From Kurthia senegalensis (GTDB lineage: Bacteria; Bacillota; Bacilli; Bacillales_A; Planococcaceae), in the NCBI RefSeq assembly GCF_000285595.1, contig NZ_HE611070.1, positions 4,933 to 68,932 of the forward strand: 64,000 bases of DNA. The letters run 5' to 3'. Below the pieces are notes generated by a model. That model had not been told where the DNA came from. It ran no database searches and was given only the letters and a program-made list of their open reading frames with translations. Below are positions 44,778 to 55,138 of the stretch, one piece after another. The translations under genes were made by a program, and so were the position numbers. Each line of letters opens with the position of its first letter. Within the stretch, counting starts at the first letter, position 1.

Positions 44778-46154
44778 TTACAATTCTTTGAACGCTTGTT
44801 TCAATGCTTGGTTGACCGTCTCAATACCGATAACTTCAATTCCTTCTGGAAAATCCCATCCACCGATATTTGATTTCGGAATGAAAATACGTTTAAACCC
44901 TAATTTCGATGCTTCGTTTACACGTTGTTCAATTCGCGTCACACGACGTACTTCTCCTGTCAGTCCAACTTCTCCAGCAAAACAATCAGTCGGATTCGCT
45001 GATAAATCTTTAAAGCTTGAAACGATACAAACGAGTACTGCCAAATCAATCGCAGGCTCATCTAATTTTACACCACCAGCGACTTTAATATACGCATCTT
45101 GAGACTGCAACATGAAGCCCATTCGTTTCTCAAGTACCGCCATTAAAAGTGATACACGGTTTTGGTCAAGTCCTGTTGCCATACGTTTCGGATAGTTAAA
45201 ACTCGATGGTGAAACGAGCGCTTGAATTTCAACTAAAATCGGTCTCGTCCCTTCCATTGACGCAACGATTGTCGAACCCGGTGCTCCTTGAGATCGTTCT
45301 TCTAGAAACATTTCAGATGGATTTAACACTTCTTTTAATCCCCCATGAACCATTTCGAAAATAGCAATTTCGTTCGTTGAACCGAAGCGGTTTTTTTGAC
45401 TACGTAAAATACGGTGATTGTGGTGGCGTTCGCCTTCAAAATAAAGCACCGTATCTACCATATGTTCTAAAATTCGTGGACCGGCAATTTGACCTTCTTT
45501 CGTCACGTGACCGACTAAGAAAATAGCAATGTTTTTCGTTTTGGCGATACGCATCAACTCACCCGTACATTCTCGTACTTGTGTCACACTACCCGGTGCA
45601 GACGTCACTTCCGGATGATGCACGGTTTGGATAGAGTCAATAATGACGAATTTCGGTGACGTTTGTTCGATTGTTTCACTAATCATTTCTAAATTTGTTT
45701 CTGCATAAATGTACAACTCTTCTGACTTAACGCCGAGTCGTTCAGCACGCAATTTCGTTTGGCGAATCGATTCTTCCCCAGATACGTACAGTACGCGCTG
45801 TCCTTTATTCGATAGTAGCGCAGACACTTGTAGTAGCAATGTTGACTTCCCAATCCCCGGGTCTCCACCGATTAAAATAAGTGAACCCGGAACGATTCCT
45901 CCACCGAGTACGCGGTTGAATTCAACTAACTCTGTCGGAACACGATGTTCTTCCTGCGTTTCAATTGAAATAATTGGTGTCGCTTTTGCCGCTACACTTT
46001 CTGAATGTTTAAAAGCGCCACGTGGTCCTTTTGATACAATTTCTATCGCTTCCACCATCGTATTCCATTGTCCACAACCCGGACAACGCCCCATCCATTT
46101 AGCTGTTTCATATCCACATTCATTACATACAAATTTTGATTTCTTCTTAGCCAT
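44778..46154 (-). CDS. radA: DNA repair protein RadA
   Basis: RadA is a RecA-like branch-migration helicase. The 458-residue product starts at the ATG 46152-46154 behind GGAGG. It has the zinc finger [21 protein letters not shown] split across about 10-30, Walker [11 protein letters not shown] near 97, the RadA motif KNRFGSTNE near 254, and a Lon-like C-terminal domain. A longer in-frame extension upstream lies over the clpC terminator and is unlikely. Confidence 0.96.
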   Translation of the reverse strand: MAKKKSKFVCNECGYETAKWMGRCPGCGQWNTMVEAIEIVSKGPRGAFKHSESVAAKATPIISIETQEEHRVPTELVEFNRVLGGGIVPGSLILIGGDPGIGKSTLLLQVSALLSNKGQRVLYVSGEESIRQTKLRAERLGVKSEELYIYAETNLEMISETIEQTSPKFVIIDSIQTVHHPEVTSAPGSVTQVRECTGELMRIAKTKNIAIFLVGHVTKEGQIAGPRILEHMVDTVLYFEGERHHNHRILRSQKNRFGSTNEIAIFEMVHGGLKEVLNPSEMFLEERSQGAPGSTIVASMEGTRPILVEIQALVSPSSFNYPKRMATGLDQNRVSLLMAVLEKRMGFMLQSQDAYIKVAGGVKLDEPAIDLAVLVCIVSSFKDLSANPTDCFAGEVGLTGEVRRVTRIEQRVNEASKLGFKRIFIPKSNIGGWDFPEGIEVIGIETVNQALKQAFKEL

Positions 46155-46197
46155 AAAATCCTCCTCAAGCCGTTCTGTTGTTACTTCGATTATATAC

Positions 46198-46230
46198 AAA
46201 AAAGAACGCCTAGCGTTAAGCAAGACGTTC
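46198..46230 (-). terminator. clpC operon terminator
   Basis: Minus-strand GAACGTCTTGC and GCTAGGCGTTC (10 of 11 pairs, one wobble) followed by six T's, about 20 nt after the clpC stop. radA therefore needs its own promoter or read-through. Confidence 0.75.
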
Positions 46231-46247
46231 CATTTTTATTAAATCGT

Positions 46248-48701
46248 TTATTTTTCTGTAGTTGCCGGTTGTTTCGTTGAAACGATGAACTTCCCATCTG
46301 CATCAACATCGAAAACGACCACATTTCCTGTTAAAACTTCACCTTTCAGAATTTCTTCTGATAAACGGTCTTCTACATGTTTTTGTAATGCTCGACGAAT
46401 TGGGCGAGCCCCGTATTCTGGGTCGTATCCTTCTTCTGCGATTTTATCGAGTGCTGCTGGTGTTAATTCAAGTTCAATTTTTTGTTCAGCTAAACGTTTC
46501 GTTAATTGCTCTGACATTTTGCTAACAATTTCTACAAGTTCTTCTTTTTTCAGTGATTGGAAGACGATTGTTTCATCTATACGGTTTAAGAACTCTGGAC
46601 GGAATGCTTTTTTCAATTCTTCTAACATTACATCTTTTGATGTTTCTGCCGCTTTTGCCGTTTCTTGTGCACCGAAACCAACCGACTTACGGTATTTCAA
46701 TGCTTCCGCACCGATGTTCGATGTCATAATGACAACCGTATTACGGAAATCAACAACGCGTCCTTTAGAATCCGTTAAACGACCATCATCTAATACTTGT
46801 AATAAAATATTGAACACGTCTGGATGTGCTTTTTCAATTTCATCTAATAATACGACAGAGTATGGTTTACGACGAACTTTTTCAGTTAATTGACCACCCT
46901 CATCATAACCGACATAACCTGGAGGTGAGCCTACTAAACGAGAAGTCGAATGTTTTTCCATGTATTCAGACATGTCGATTCGAATCATTGCATCTTCATC
47001 ACCGAACATCACTTCTGCTAACGCACGACCTAGTTCTGTTTTACCGACACCTGTTGGTCCTAAGAAAATAAATGAACCAATCGGACGTTTCGGATCTTTT
47101 AAGCCCGCACGTGCACGGCGAATTGCACGAGAAATTGCTTCTACTGCTGCACCTTGCCCTACGACACGTTTGTGTAACTCTTCTTCTAAGTTCAGTAACT
47201 TTTCAGATTCTTCCTGTGCAATTTTCGCTACCGGAATACCTGTCCACATTGCCACTACTTCTGCAATATCATTCACTGTCACTTTTGATTCAGCACGACC
47301 TTGTTTTTCTTTCCATTCTTTTTTCGTTGCGTCTAATTCATCTTTTAATTTTTGTTCTGTATCACGCAAGCCTGCCGCTTTTTCAAATTCTTGACCTTGA
47401 ACAGCTGAGTTTTTCTCTGCTTTAATTTGCTCTAATTTTTGTTCAAGTTCTTTTAAATTTGGTGGCGTCGTATATGAACGTAAGCGTACTTTCGAACCGG
47501 CTTCATCCATTAAATCAATCGCTTTATCTGGTAAGAAACGGTCTGAAATGTAGCGGTTACTTAATGTGACAGCTGCTTCTACCGCTTCATCTGTAATTTT
47601 TACACGGTGATGCGCTTCATAACGATCACGTAAGCCTCGAATAATTTGAATTGCTTCTTCCGGTGATGGTTCGTCTACTTGAATAGGTTGGAAACGACGT
47701 TCTAAAGCAGCATCTTTTTCGATATATTTACGGTACTCATCTAACGTTGTCGCACCGATACATTGTAGTTCTCCACGTGCTAATGACGGTTTTAAAATAT
47801 TCGACGCATCAATCGCACCTTCCGCACCACCTGCACCGATTAATGTATGCAATTCATCGATGAATAAAATAACGTTACCCGCTTGGCGAATTTCATCCAT
47901 TACTTTTTTCAGACGATCTTCAAACTCACCACGGTATTTCGTTCCCGCAACGACCGTCCCCATATCAAGTGTCATAACGCGTTTCCCACGTAATGTTTCA
48001 GGCACTTCATTATGAATGATTTGTTGTGCTAAACCTTCTGCAATCGCCGTTTTACCAACACCTGGTTCCCCGATTAAAACAGGATTATTTTTCGTACGAC
48101 GAGATAATACTTCAATCACGCGTGTAATTTCTTTACTACGACCGATAACAGGGTCAAGTGAACCTTCGCGTGCAATTTGTGTTAAATCGCGTGCCAAGCT
48201 ATCAAGCGTTGGTGTGCTTGCTGTTTGAGTAGCGTTTGCACCACCCGTTCCTGCATTCGTATCATGGCTACCTAAAAGTTGTAGCACTTGTTGTCTTGCT
48301 TTACTTAAGCTAACGCCCTCGTTATTTAATACACGAGCTGCCACGCCTTCACCTTCACGGATTAGCGCAAGCAATATATGTTCTGTACCAATGTACGTAT
48401 GTCCTAATTTACGAGATTCATCTACTGATAGTTCAATGACTTTTTTAGCGCGAGGTGTGTAGTGAACGACCGGGCCTGAATCTTTCGTACCCACGCCTAC
48501 TAATTTCTCGATGCCTTCTTCAATCATTTCAGGCGTCACTTCGATTGCTTCTAGTGCTTTCGCTGCGATTCCTGTGCCTTCGCGAATAAGCCCTAGCAAA
48601 ATATGTTCTGTACCAATCGCTTCGTGTTTCATGCGAATGGCTTCTTCTTGTGCTAATTGTAAAACTTTTTGAGCTCGTTGCGTAAAGTGGTTAAACATCA
48701 T
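46248..48701 (-). CDS. clpC: AAA+ protease ATPase ClpC
   Basis: ClpC unfolds proteins for ClpP, including arginine-phosphorylated ones marked by McsB. About 817 residues: Clp N-domain repeats (1-145), first AAA+ with Walker A GEPGVGKT near 211, the middle coiled domain with a UVR-like segment, and second AAA+ with GPTGVGKT near 545. Start [17 protein letters not shown] at 48699-48701 with GGAG 9 nt upstream. It overlaps mcsB by 11 nt. Confidence 0.97.
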   Translation of the reverse strand: MMFNHFTQRAQKVLQLAQEEAIRMKHEAIGTEHILLGLIREGTGIAAKALEAIEVTPEMIEEGIEKLVGVGTKDSGPVVHYTPRAKKVIELSVDESRKLGHTYIGTEHILLALIREGEGVAARVLNNEGVSLSKARQQVLQLLGSHDTNAGTGGANATQTASTPTLDSLARDLTQIAREGSLDPVIGRSKEITRVIEVLSRRTKNNPVLIGEPGVGKTAIAEGLAQQIIHNEVPETLRGKRVMTLDMGTVVAGTKYRGEFEDRLKKVMDEIRQAGNVILFIDELHTLIGAGGAEGAIDASNILKPSLARGELQCIGATTLDEYRKYIEKDAALERRFQPIQVDEPSPEEAIQIIRGLRDRYEAHHRVKITDEAVEAAVTLSNRYISDRFLPDKAIDLMDEAGSKVRLRSYTTPPNLKELEQKLEQIKAEKNSAVQGQEFEKAAGLRDTEQKLKDELDATKKEWKEKQGRAESKVTVNDIAEVVAMWTGIPVAKIAQEESEKLLNLEEELHKRVVGQGAAVEAISRAIRRARAGLKDPKRPIGSFIFLGPTGVGKTELGRALAEVMFGDEDAMIRIDMSEYMEKHSTSRLVGSPPGYVGYDEGGQLTEKVRRKPYSVVLLDEIEKAHPDVFNILLQVLDDGRLTDSKGRVVDFRNTVVIMTSNIGAEALKYRKSVGFGAQETAKAAETSKDVMLEELKKAFRPEFLNRIDETIVFQSLKKEELVEIVSKMSEQLTKRLAEQKIELELTPAALDKIAEEGYDPEYGARPIRRALQKHVEDRLSEEILKGEVLTGNVVVFDVDADGKFIVSTKQPATTEK

Positions 48702-49785
48702 ATGAATCGTCTCCTTTTTCATGTAAATGATTATCTGTTAATAAAGTTCTCAACAGCGAGGCACGATGGATATCTCTCTCATTCGGTTTCAACATCGTAC
48801 CAACATATTGTTGAAGGAACCCCGGTTGTATGATTAACATACATTTGTTTAAAATCGCTGTTGGAATACTATCTATAAGTCCTAAATCTATACCCAATCG
48901 TACGTTCGATAAACAATTTGCAGCCTCATCACTCGTGATGAATTGAGCGTATCTCAACGTACCGAGTGCGCGGCTTACACGGTCATGAATGACGACCGAC
49001 GCATGTTCTAATAAAGCCCGTCTCGATTCTACTTCTCGCTGCACAATTTGTTCGGCAATCGATTGTAAATCCGTTAAGATTTCTTCCTCGCTTTTACCGA
49101 GTGTAACTTGATTTGAAATTTGAAAATAGTTCCCTACAGCGCTCGTTCCTTCACCGTAAATACCTCGAACGACCATTCCAAGTCTCGGCATCATGCTGAT
49201 AATTTGTTCAATTTGTTCCGTCATCATCAGTGCAGGTAAATGCATCATAACCGATGCACGCATTCCAGTTCCTGTATTCGTCGGACAACTCGTCATATAT
49301 CCAAACTCACTGTCGAATGCATAAGGGACTTCCTCTTCTAAACAACGATCAATCGTATCGGCATTAAAATACGCTTTTTCTAAATTCAATCCCGGTTCCA
49401 TACATTGAATTCGAATATGATCTTCTTCATTGATCATCACACTGACCGATTCATCTCGGGCAATTAATACCGAACCGGTACGCTCTTTATGCGCTAGCTG
49501 TGGGCTAATCAAATGCTTTTCGACGAGTACATTTTTTTGTAAAATTGGCATCCTCGACATATCAAAATGTTCAAACGTTTGATCTAACTCATCACTATCT
49601 AGTAAGGCACTGGAAATGAGTTGGTCTATTTTAAATGCTTCGTCTTCTGAAAATGCACGTGGAAAGCGAAAATGTTGAATGTTTCGTGCGAGTCGAATTC
49701 TCGTACTCATCACGATGTCTCCATATTCCTCGTCCCCTTGCATCCATTTGACGTCTGTTGCATTAAATAAAGACTCATGCTCCAT
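48691..49785 (-). CDS. mcsB: Protein arginine kinase McsB
   Basis: McsB phosphorylates arginines on proteins, including CtsR, as degradation tags. The 364-residue phosphagen-kinase fold has [12 protein letters not shown] near 25 and [20 protein letters not shown] near 165. I chose the ATG 49783-49785 (GGGGGTGAG upstream); the GTG three codons earlier overlaps the SD. It overlaps mcsA and clpC, suggesting coupled translation. Confidence 0.95.
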   Translation of the reverse strand: MEHESLFNATDVKWMQGDEEYGDIVMSTRIRLARNIQHFRFPRAFSEDEAFKIDQLISSALLDSDELDQTFEHFDMSRMPILQKNVLVEKHLISPQLAHKERTGSVLIARDESVSVMINEEDHIRIQCMEPGLNLEKAYFNADTIDRCLEEEVPYAFDSEFGYMTSCPTNTGTGMRASVMMHLPALMMTEQIEQIISMMPRLGMVVRGIYGEGTSAVGNYFQISNQVTLGKSEEEILTDLQSIAEQIVQREVESRRALLEHASVVIHDRVSRALGTLRYAQFITSDEAANCLSNVRLGIDLGLIDSIPTAILNKCMLIIQPGFLQQYVGTMLKPNERDIHRASLLRTLLTDNHLHEKGDDSYDV

Positions 49786-50314
49786 CGATCTCACCCCCTC
49801 GAAGTTGTCGCTCTAGCGTTTTAATTTGATCTCGTAAAACAGCCGCTTCTTCAAAATGTTCCTCTTCAACCGCTTTACGCATTTCCGTTCTTGCTTGTTC
49901 TATTTGTTGTTTAATTTGATACGTTTCGTTGACTGCACCAGGCACTTTCCCATTATGTTGTACCGCTCCGTTATGAAGCCGTTTCATCACTTGAGGAAGC
50001 TGTTCTCTAAAGGCGTCATAGCACGTCGGACAATTGAATTTTCCATCATGCAAAAATTGTTGATAGGTCATCCCACAATCTGGGCAAGCATTTGGTTGTT
50101 CTATATCTTGCTGACTTTTCGGTGAATTCGTCGACCACGTCGGAATTCCAAACCAATCTGCAAACATTTGTTGTACAGATACGGGTTCCTCTACCCCTAT
50201 ATTATTTAGTTGTTGGCTACACGTCGAACAATAATGACGGACCACTTTTTGATTGTCTCTTACTTGTGTGACAGTCACCGTTGCAGGACGTTGTTTACAA
50301 TTTTCACAAATCAC
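49775..50314 (-). CDS. mcsA: McsB activator McsA
   Basis: McsA is a zinc protein that activates McsB. The 179-residue protein has CENC, CSTC, CPDC and CPTC pairs in two zinc modules (first 90 residues) and a C-terminal UVR motif (AVEEEHFEEAAVLRDQIK). Best start is GTG 50312-50314, 6 nt after AGAGGTG, giving MICENCKQRPATV as in B. subtilis. Confidence 0.94.
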   Translation of the reverse strand: MICENCKQRPATVTVTQVRDNQKVVRHYCSTCSQQLNNIGVEEPVSVQQMFADWFGIPTWSTNSPKSQQDIEQPNACPDCGMTYQQFLHDGKFNCPTCYDAFREQLPQVMKRLHNGAVQHNGKVPGAVNETYQIKQQIEQARTEMRKAVEEEHFEEAAVLRDQIKTLERQLRGGEIDGA

Positions 50315-50326
50315 GATGAACACCTC

Positions 50327-50800
50327 TTATCTTCTTGCCATATCAAATTTTAAAGTCGTTAACATGGCTCTAAATATACGTGCACGTATTTCATCTCGAA
50401 GCGGTAAATTAAGACTCAACACATTGCGATCTACGGCAGAAAGCATGAGCTTCGCTTCTTTTTTCGTAATCAATTCTTCATCTATCAACCGAAATACAAT
50501 ATCCTCTGTTACTTGTTGAGGTGCTGCATTTCCTAGTTGCCCAATCATCTCATCAATCAAATCTGTAATAGAAGTTAGCTCTATGCGAACAATACGAATA
50601 TAACCGCCACCACCACGTTTACTTTCTACTTGATACCCTCGTTCTTCTGTAAAACGTGTATTAATAACATAATTGATTTGAGAAGGTACACATTGAAACA
50701 TATCTGCAATTTCACTTCGCTTAATTTCAACTAACCCTTTATCATTCAACTCAATCACTTCTTTTAAATAGCCTTCAATAATATCCGAAATATTTTTCAT
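50327..50800 (-). CDS. ctsR: Class III stress repressor CtsR
   Basis: CtsR represses clp genes and is inactivated by heat. The 157-residue protein has a winged helix (EIKRSEIADMFQCVPSQINY) with the heat-sensing glycine loop SKRGGGGYIRI near 60, and the C-terminal RDEIRARIFRAML. ATG 50798-50800 is chosen for SD spacing (9 nt); another ATG three codons upstream overlaps the SD. Its operator lies 32 nt upstream. Confidence 0.95.
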   Translation of the reverse strand: MKNISDIIEGYLKEVIELNDKGLVEIKRSEIADMFQCVPSQINYVINTRFTEERGYQVESKRGGGGYIRIVRIELTSITDLIDEMIGQLGNAAPQQVTEDIVFRLIDEELITKKEAKLMLSAVDRNVLSLNLPLRDEIRARIFRAMLTTLKFDMARR

Positions 50801-50831
50801 TCGCTGCATTCACCTCGCTTACCATACTGAC

Positions 50832-50848
50832 TTTGACTATCTTTGACT
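50832..50848 (-). promoter_or_regulatory. CtsR operator
   Basis: Minus-strand direct repeat AGTCAAA-GAT-AGTCAAA, matching the CtsR heptad repeat with 3-nt spacer. It lies 2 nt downstream of the -10 box, over the likely start site, so CtsR binding would block initiation. This makes ctsR-mcsA-mcsB-clpC autoregulated. Confidence 0.92.
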
Positions 50849-50850
50849 AT

Positions 50851-50879
50851 ATTATAAAAGCTTCCCTATTTTTTGACAA
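50851..50879 (-). promoter_or_regulatory. Sigma-A promoter of the ctsR operon
   Basis: Minus-strand TTGTCA (50874-50879), 17 nt, TATAAT (50851-50856), next to the CtsR operator. Confidence 0.85.
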
Positions 50880-50970
50880 ACAATTCGCATTTTATAACTA
50901 AATGAAAAGAAACTTTTTTCATCGACTCAACGTCCTTGAATGTACATGATTGAAAGGAAGGAAGATTTTA

Positions 50971-51147
50971 TTGAAAAAAGCTTTTGTTACATGCGCGATT
51001 GCTCTTTTGTGCTGTGTCGTTTTACTCGTCATGCCATATTTCCTTTTAAAGACATCCTTTTCTCAACGCGATTTAAATTCAATGGATATTACGACCAATT
51101 TTAAAATAGAACATTCCTTTGCTTCTTGGTTTCCGACGAAACCTTAA
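50971..51147 (+). CDS. Small membrane peptide of unknown function
   Basis: A 58-residue reading frame from TTG 50971-50973, with a strong GAAAGGAAGG 8 nt upstream and a terminator after it. The product begins MKKAFVTCAIALLCC, has one hydrophobic span (about 6-26), then a polar tail ending SFASWFPTKP. It could be a small anchored peptide; the cysteines at 8, 14 and 15 do not make a clean lipobox. A TTG at 50950 would add seven residues. Divergent from ctsR. I do not recognise a family. Confidence 0.55.
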   Translation: MKKAFVTCAIALLCCVVLLVMPYFLLKTSFSQRDLNSMDITTNFKIEHSFASWFPTKP

Positions 51148-51163
51148 CGTAGCGATATTCATA

Positions 51164-51204
51164 AAAGAATCCCGCATCTCTCATGAGAAATGACGGGATT
51201 TTTA
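51164..51204 (+). terminator. Terminator after the small membrane peptide
   Basis: AATCCCG and CGGGATT close a hairpin with an inner TCTCATGAGA palindrome, followed by a T run. Confidence 0.75.
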
Positions 51205-51287
51205 CATATACATACTTGTAATCCATCGACAAACCCCTTGTAATTATGGGAAAATAAAAATAACTTTTTAGTAAAAGAGGCGTTATG

Positions 51288-52250
51288 ATGATTCGGACAT
51301 TAGGGATTACAAAAGATCAAGAAACGATCGTTGACTTTCCACTAAGCGAATTAAAGCAGTTAAATCTAGAGTGGTATTGGATTGATTTTGATCAAGCGAC
51401 ACCGAAAGAAAATTCATTGCTTAGTAACTTTTTCCACTTTCATCCTTTAGCAATCGAAGACTGTTTAATGCGCTTGCAACGACCGAAAGTTGATTATTAC
51501 GACGACACGCATTTTTTAGTCGTCCATAAAATGAATGCGAGTGAATTAGAAGCAGAAGAAGTAAATATTTTTTTAGCCGATCAATTCATTGTGACGTATC
51601 ACAAAACAGCCGTTCCTGAATTAGAAATTGCACGTAAACGTATTATAAATCAAGGAACGACTTGGGAACGTGGCTCTTATTATGCGATGTACCAAGTCAT
51701 CGATAAACTCGTCGATAGCTATTTCCCAATGGTCTACAATATCGAAGATCATTTAAATGAAATGGAAGACCAATTAAACTATCAAAAAAATGCCAAGGCG
51801 ATGAACGACGTATTCGATTTACGAAGTGACTTACTCCATATTCGTCGAATCGTTCTGCCGATGCGTGACCTTTTATACCGCATTATGAACTCGGGAAGAC
51901 TCGGACTAGCAGGCCCAGAACGTGCTTACTTTGGCGATATTCACGATCATCTCGTTAAACTGACAGAAATGATTGAATCTAACCGTGAACTAACAGCAGA
52001 TATGCGCGATAGTCACATGTCAATGAATGCCGTGCGCATGAATAGTATTATGATGATTTTAACGATCGTATCGACGATTTTCATCCCCTTAACATTTATC
52101 GCAGGTGTGTACGGTATGAACTTTGCACACATGCCAGAACTCGAATGGCATTACGGATATTACATCGTTTTAGCGTGTATGTTTGTTATCGCCATTTCAA
52201 TGATTGCTTGGTTCAAAATCAAAGGTTGGCTCGATTATTTTAAATTGTAA
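51288..52250 (+). CDS. corA: Magnesium/cobalt transporter, CorA family
   Basis: CorA-type pentameric channel for Mg2+ and Co2+. The 320-residue sequence has a large cytoplasmic N-domain and two C-terminal membrane spans (about 258-280 and 292-312) with the YGMNF signature between them at the end of TM1. Start at the second of two tandem ATG codons (7 nt after AGAGG); the first at 51285 is also possible. Monocistronic with its own terminator. Confidence 0.92.
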   Translation: MIRTLGITKDQETIVDFPLSELKQLNLEWYWIDFDQATPKENSLLSNFFHFHPLAIEDCLMRLQRPKVDYYDDTHFLVVHKMNASELEAEEVNIFLADQFIVTYHKTAVPELEIARKRIINQGTTWERGSYYAMYQVIDKLVDSYFPMVYNIEDHLNEMEDQLNYQKNAKAMNDVFDLRSDLLHIRRIVLPMRDLLYRIMNSGRLGLAGPERAYFGDIHDHLVKLTEMIESNRELTADMRDSHMSMNAVRMNSIMMILTIVSTIFIPLTFIAGVYGMNFAHMPELEWHYGYYIVLACMFVIAISMIAWFKIKGWLDYFKL

Positions 52251-52276
52251 TCCTAAGGAAACTTAGGATTTTTTTA
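52249..52276 (+). terminator. corA terminator
   Basis: AATCCTAAG and CTTAGGATT with a 4-nt loop and seven T's. It overlaps the corA stop codon. Confidence 0.9.
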
Positions 52277-52301
52277 TGAACTAAAGATTTTATCATTTTT
52301 A

Positions 52302-52328
52302 TACAATATGTTTTCTTATGACCGATAT
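52302..52328 (+). promoter_or_regulatory. Candidate SigD (motility) promoter of hemAT
   Basis: TACA (52302-52305), exactly 15 nt, ACCGATAT (52321-52328). The SigD consensus is TAAA-N15-GCCGATAT, so 10 of 12 positions match with correct spacing. The downstream gene is a chemotaxis receptor, which fits the motility regulon. Confidence 0.65.
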
Positions 52329-52376
52329 AAATAATGAATAATGCGCGATTAGACGCATTCGAATGGAGATGATTGA

Positions 52377-53687
52377 GTGAGCATTTGGAAACGCTCCGTA
52401 TCTCGTCAAACAGAATCACAGTTCAACATTGAGACATATCGTTCAACTGTCACGTTAGACGTACGTAACTTCCCCGGTTTATCAAAACAAATTAACTTAT
52501 TAAACTTAACAAAAGACGATTTAGCCATTATTTCGCACTTCAAAAAATATTGCGACGAACTTGTGCCCTTAATGGTTGAAGAGTTTTACAATACAATTAA
52601 CAAAGCGGCTGAACTAACGAAAATCATTAACGACCACTCTTCAATTGAGCGTTTGAAAGTTACATTGACGCGTCACATTAAAGCGATGTTTGACGCCCAA
52701 ATTAACGATACTTACGTAGAAGACCGCAAACGAATTGCACACATACACGTTGTCATCGGTCTTCCTTCAAAATGGTATTTAAATTCTTTCCAAGCATTGA
52801 ATAGTACGTTTATCGGTTTTTGCGAACGAAAAGAACTATCACCGAAAGACTTTATGACAGCTGTAAATGCTTTTTCGAAGTTCATTAATTTAGAGCAACA
52901 AATCGTTATTGAAGCGTACGATGATGAACAGATGGAATTGCAACAACGTCATTTACGTGAAAAAGCAGCCTTAATGCACTCTGTACAAAGTACGGCACAA
53001 GAATTAAGTGCCATTAGTGAAGAAACGACCGCTTCGATTCAATCGTTAGTCAATCAATCAGAAGACATTTCAAACGCGACGAAACAAGGGCTCGCTTTCG
53101 TAAATGAAACCGAAGAAAAATCGACAAAAGGATCGATTCTTTTAACGAAACAAAACGAGTTAATGGGCACGATGTCTTCTTCTGTGAAGCAGCTTGACGA
53201 AACGATGGGTGAATTAAAAACGTCTTCACAAAAAATTTCTGAAATCGTCCACCTCGTAACGGAAATTGCTGACCAAACGAACTTACTCGCTTTGAACGCT
53301 TCAATTGAAGCAGCTCGCGCAGGTGAACACGGAAAAGGATTCGCTGTCGTAGCCAATGAAGTACGAAAACTAGCAGAGGAAACGAAAAAAGCCGTCCAAA
53401 ACGTATCGACGCTCATTCATGATACGGAAACAAACATTGCGAATATGTCAAGTTCCGTTAAAAATGTTGATAAACAAATTTTAGTCGGTGTCGACATGCA
53501 AAAAGATTTATCGACATCGTTTGAAACGATTACGAAAGCAGTTTCCGGCATTAAAGTGAATCATACGTCTACGACACAAGACGTATCGACAATTACACTC
53601 ATATTAGATGAAATTTCTGAAGTTACTTCACAAGTAGCCGATTCCGCAGAACGCCTTCTTGAAGTCGCAACAGAAATGAATGAATAA
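52377..53687 (+). CDS. hemAT: Heme-based aerotactic transducer HemAT
   Basis: HemAT is a soluble oxygen sensor feeding the CheA chemotaxis pathway. The 436-residue protein has an N-terminal globin-coupled sensor (about 30-185, with the heme-ligand region [18 protein letters not shown] near 118-135). A methyl-accepting domain (about 215-436) carries the invariant hairpin tip [20 protein letters not shown]. There are no membrane spans. It starts with GTG, 8 nt after GGAG. It implies that the organism is motile. Confidence 0.95.
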   Translation: MSIWKRSVSRQTESQFNIETYRSTVTLDVRNFPGLSKQINLLNLTKDDLAIISHFKKYCDELVPLMVEEFYNTINKAAELTKIINDHSSIERLKVTLTRHIKAMFDAQINDTYVEDRKRIAHIHVVIGLPSKWYLNSFQALNSTFIGFCERKELSPKDFMTAVNAFSKFINLEQQIVIEAYDDEQMELQQRHLREKAALMHSVQSTAQELSAISEETTASIQSLVNQSEDISNATKQGLAFVNETEEKSTKGSILLTKQNELMGTMSSSVKQLDETMGELKTSSQKISEIVHLVTEIADQTNLLALNASIEAARAGEHGKGFAVVANEVRKLAEETKKAVQNVSTLIHDTETNIANMSSSVKNVDKQILVGVDMQKDLSTSFETITKAVSGIKVNHTSTTQDVSTITLILDEISEVTSQVADSAERLLEVATEMNE

Positions 53688-53712
53688 ATTCCACTATTAC
53701 TATAGTGGTGAT

Positions 53713-53743
53713 AAAAAAAAGAATCGCACAGCGATTCTTTTTT
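53713..53743 (+). terminator. hemAT terminator
   Basis: GAATCGC and GCGATTC with a 3-nt loop, preceded by an A run and followed by a T run. Confidence 0.9.
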
Positions 53744-53749
53744 ATTGCT

Positions 53750-53778
53750 TTGACATTCGTTTTAATATCTTCTATACT
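53750..53778 (+). promoter_or_regulatory. Sigma-A promoter of the histidine phosphatase gene
   Basis: TTGACA (53750-53755), 17 nt, TATACT (53773-53778), ending 31 nt before the ATG and right after the hemAT terminator. Confidence 0.85.
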
Positions 53779-53809
53779 ATCTTTTATTTCACTTGAAAGG
53801 ATCGACAAT

Positions 53810-54460
53810 ATGGTTACATTGTATATTACACGCCATGGACAAACAGAATGGAACACTCAACAACGCATACAAGGTTGGTTTGATTCTCCATTAACAGCCT
53901 ACGGTCAAAAACAAAGTAAGGCATTATGTAAACGTCTTAGTAAAACACCCTTTATCGCAGCCTATTCGAGCCCGAGTGGAAGAGCATTAGACACAGCTAA
54001 ATTTATATTAGATGGGCATCAAACACCGTTATTTATTAAACCTGGCATTAAAGAAATTAACGTTGCAGAATGGCAAGGAATGACTTTACCAGCCATTGCT
54101 GAAAAGTATCCGACACAATACGAACAATATTTCCATCATCCTGAAAACTTCACTTCGAATGAAGGAGAAAATTTTTACGACGTTCGAACACGTGCACAAA
54201 AAGTGATCGATACGATTATCGACAAGTATGATGAAGAAGATAACGTCTTAATCGTGACACACAGCATCGTAAAACGCGTATTAATTAATGCATTCTCCAA
54301 CGAATCGATCGAACATCTTTGGGACACACCTTCTATTGAAGGAACGAGTTTAACGATCGTTCGTTACGAAAAAGGCACTTATCACATTCAAGCGGTTGGT
54401 GACGTCGAACATTTACCAGAAGACCGTCCATTCTGCTCAAAAATGGGCAATGGCAAATAA
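53810..54460 (+). CDS. Histidine phosphatase family protein (phosphoglycerate mutase-like)
   Basis: A 216-residue enzyme of the histidine phosphatase superfamily. It shows the phospho-acceptor motif LYITRHGQTEWN (His near 9), an RHG-partner arginine in SPSGRALDTA near 60, and the second catalytic histidine in VTHSIVKRVL near 150. Similar proteins act as broad phosphatases (PhoE-like) or cofactor-dependent mutases; the substrate cannot be told from sequence. ATG 53810 follows GAAAGGA; a longer frame upstream overlaps the promoter and terminator. Confidence 0.88.
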   Translation: MVTLYITRHGQTEWNTQQRIQGWFDSPLTAYGQKQSKALCKRLSKTPFIAAYSSPSGRALDTAKFILDGHQTPLFIKPGIKEINVAEWQGMTLPAIAEKYPTQYEQYFHHPENFTSNEGENFYDVRTRAQKVIDTIIDKYDEEDNVLIVTHSIVKRVLINAFSNESIEHLWDTPSIEGTSLTIVRYEKGTYHIQAVGDVEHLPEDRPFCSKMGNGK

Positions 54461-54496
54461 AAAAGACAGATGTGACAAATGCATCTGTCTTTTTTC
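54458..54496. terminator. Bidirectional terminator between convergent genes
   Basis: GACAGATG and CATCTGTC with A and T runs on both sides serve the phosphatase gene (+) and the thioesterase gene (-). Confidence 0.85.
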
Positions 54497-54499
54497 GTT

Positions 54500-54985
54500 T
54501 TATAAAAATGAATGTGGTAAATCTCTTTTCGCTTTACGGTGCGCACGACGTGCAGGTCCTGTTTCAAACAAACGACGTTCTTCGTTCGTTTCTGGATAAA
54601 CCGCAGCTACTTCACGTGGTTTCCCATCTTCACCGACGGCAACCATCGTTACGAAAGATTCCGTCGTTAATTTTTTTTCGTGTGTTTCAATATCACGTGA
54701 TTGAACACGAATATAAATTTCCATCGATGAATGTCCTGTACTACTTACAATCGCTTCTAATTCCAGCACTTCCCCTGAACGTACAGGTGAAAAGAAATCA
54801 ACTGAGTCGAAAGAAGCTGTTACCGTTTGCATCTTCGCATGCTTCATAGATGTAATCGCAGCAATTTCATCAATATATGCTAAAATTTTACCACCAAAAA
54901 TCGTATTCATATGGTTCGTATCAGGTGGCAAAACAAGCCTTGTTTGAATCGTTTTAGACGTACTCATTGGAATTGGTTCTAACAT
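54500..54985 (-). CDS. Acyl-CoA thioesterase, hotdog fold
   Basis: A 161-residue hotdog thioesterase of the YkhA/YciA type, hydrolysing acyl-CoA. It shows NHMNTIFGGKILAYIDEIAA near 24-43 with the catalytic aspartate, and SVDFFSPVRSGEVLEL near 66-81. The ATG 54983-54985 lies 8 nt after AGGAG. The C-terminal ERRLFETGPARRAHRK tail is typical of the subfamily. Physiological substrate unknown. Confidence 0.9.
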   Translation of the reverse strand: MLEPIPMSTSKTIQTRLVLPPDTNHMNTIFGGKILAYIDEIAAITSMKHAKMQTVTASFDSVDFFSPVRSGEVLELEAIVSSTGHSSMEIYIRVQSRDIETHEKKLTTESFVTMVAVGEDGKPREVAAVYPETNEERRLFETGPARRAHRKAKRDLPHSFL

Positions 54986-55098
54986 GAACAACTCTCCTCG
55001 TAATTTTATTCTGTTTCTATCATAAATGTTTAACTGTACTAATTCAACTATTTTTAACTGTTTTATTAACGTTTAATCTGTATCAATATTTTTATATA

Positions 55099-55137
55099 AA
55101 AAAATAAGACAAGCAAGTTTCCTCACCTGTCTCATTT
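55099..55137 (-). terminator. Terminator of the aldehyde dehydrogenase operon
   Basis: Minus-strand AATGAGACAGG and CTTGTCTTATT (two wobbles) followed by seven T's; it overlaps the end of the DUF779 gene. Confidence 0.75.
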
Positions 55138-55138
55138 C

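Noticed and set aside
46155-46223. N-terminal extension of RadA from an upstream start
   Set aside because: It would overlap the clpC terminator, lacks an SD, and precedes the canonical [14 protein letters not shown] start, which has a perfect one.
46285-46893. Plus-strand open frame of 202 codons opposite clpC
   Set aside because: It lies wholly inside clpC in antisense, is rich in serine and phenylalanine as expected from reversed codons, and has no SD or family features.
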